NCBI GenBank assembly: GCA_024404025.1 | Contig: JAKSQP010000017.1 | Span: forward strand, 1 to 52,662 | Direction: 5' to 3' | From: Clostridia bacterium | GTDB lineage: Bacteria; Bacillota; Clostridia; Oscillospirales; Acutalibacteraceae | DNA: 52,662 bases | Part shown: one piece after another, positions 52,638-52,662 of the stretch | Numbering within the stretch: the stretch's first letter is position 1 | Layout of the letters: each line of letters opens with the position of its first letter | The notes under the pieces: model-generated | The model's database searches: none | Told to the model about the DNA's origin: nothing | The model's input: only the letters and a program-made list of their open reading frames with translations | Program-made: the position numbers and the translations under genes

Positions 52638-52662
52638 TTTTCAAAAACAACTGCAACACATT

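Overview
The window looks like a chromosomal segment of an anaerobic, monoderm gut Clostridia bacterium, probably in or near Oscillospiraceae/Ruminococcaceae. The grounds are moderate GC, strong AGGAGG-type ribosome sites, sigma-A promoters with 17-bp spacers, a DUF6514-like small protein, a lipobox lipoprotein, InlB/List-Bact repeat surface proteins, and type IV pilus (T4P) genes with no secretin or outer-membrane component. Taxonomy is inference from gene content; no rRNA gene is present.

Left part (1-7.4 kb), accessory genes. A TetR-type regulator runs off the left edge, and its promoter carries two operator-like palindromes. Next come a tiny reading frame with a double-glycine leader fused to a flagellin-like helix (interrupted by a stop), about 735 bases of degenerate interspersed sequence, and a DUF6514-like protein. 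Two divergent secreted phosphoesterases follow (an endonuclease/exonuclease/phosphatase-fold enzyme and a UshA/CpdB-like 5'-nucleotidase), then a lipoprotein with two cystatin-like domains and an MFS transporter.

Middle (7.7-28 kb), a nearly complete T4P locus, all on the plus strand: pilB, pilT, pilC, a major pilin, a second pilin flanked by palindromic repeat arrays, a three-gene glycan module (YfhO-like membrane protein, polyprenyl glycosylphosphotransferase, O-antigen-ligase-like protein), pilD, a fused pilM-pilN, a pilO-like gene, and four minor pilins (PilV-like, a very long PilX-like protein, GspH-like, and PilW/GspJ-like). The motors, platform, prepilin peptidase, alignment proteins and priming pilins are together. 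The glycan genes inside the set suggest pilin or surface glycosylation.

Right part (28-52.3 kb), two giant exported proteins. The first (2501 aa) starts 6 bp after the last minor pilin and is probably translated with it, which makes it a candidate pilus-tip or pilus-exported adhesin. The second (5470 aa) has about 40 InlB/Flg_new-type repeats, three beta-sandwich-like modules, a Pro/Thr/Asp-rich linker and an amphipathic C-terminal helix in place of LPXTG. It sits downstream of a 52-bp near-perfect palindrome.

One palindromic repeat family occurs in four places: before and after the second pilin, between the two giant genes, and after the last gene. Each full unit joins two perfect hairpins inside CCGTAGGG...CCCTACGG ends. 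The repeats therefore punctuate the T4P and adhesin region. The most interesting hypothesis is that this is one surface system: a retractable, possibly glycosylated Gram-positive T4P that carries or co-operates with giant adhesins.
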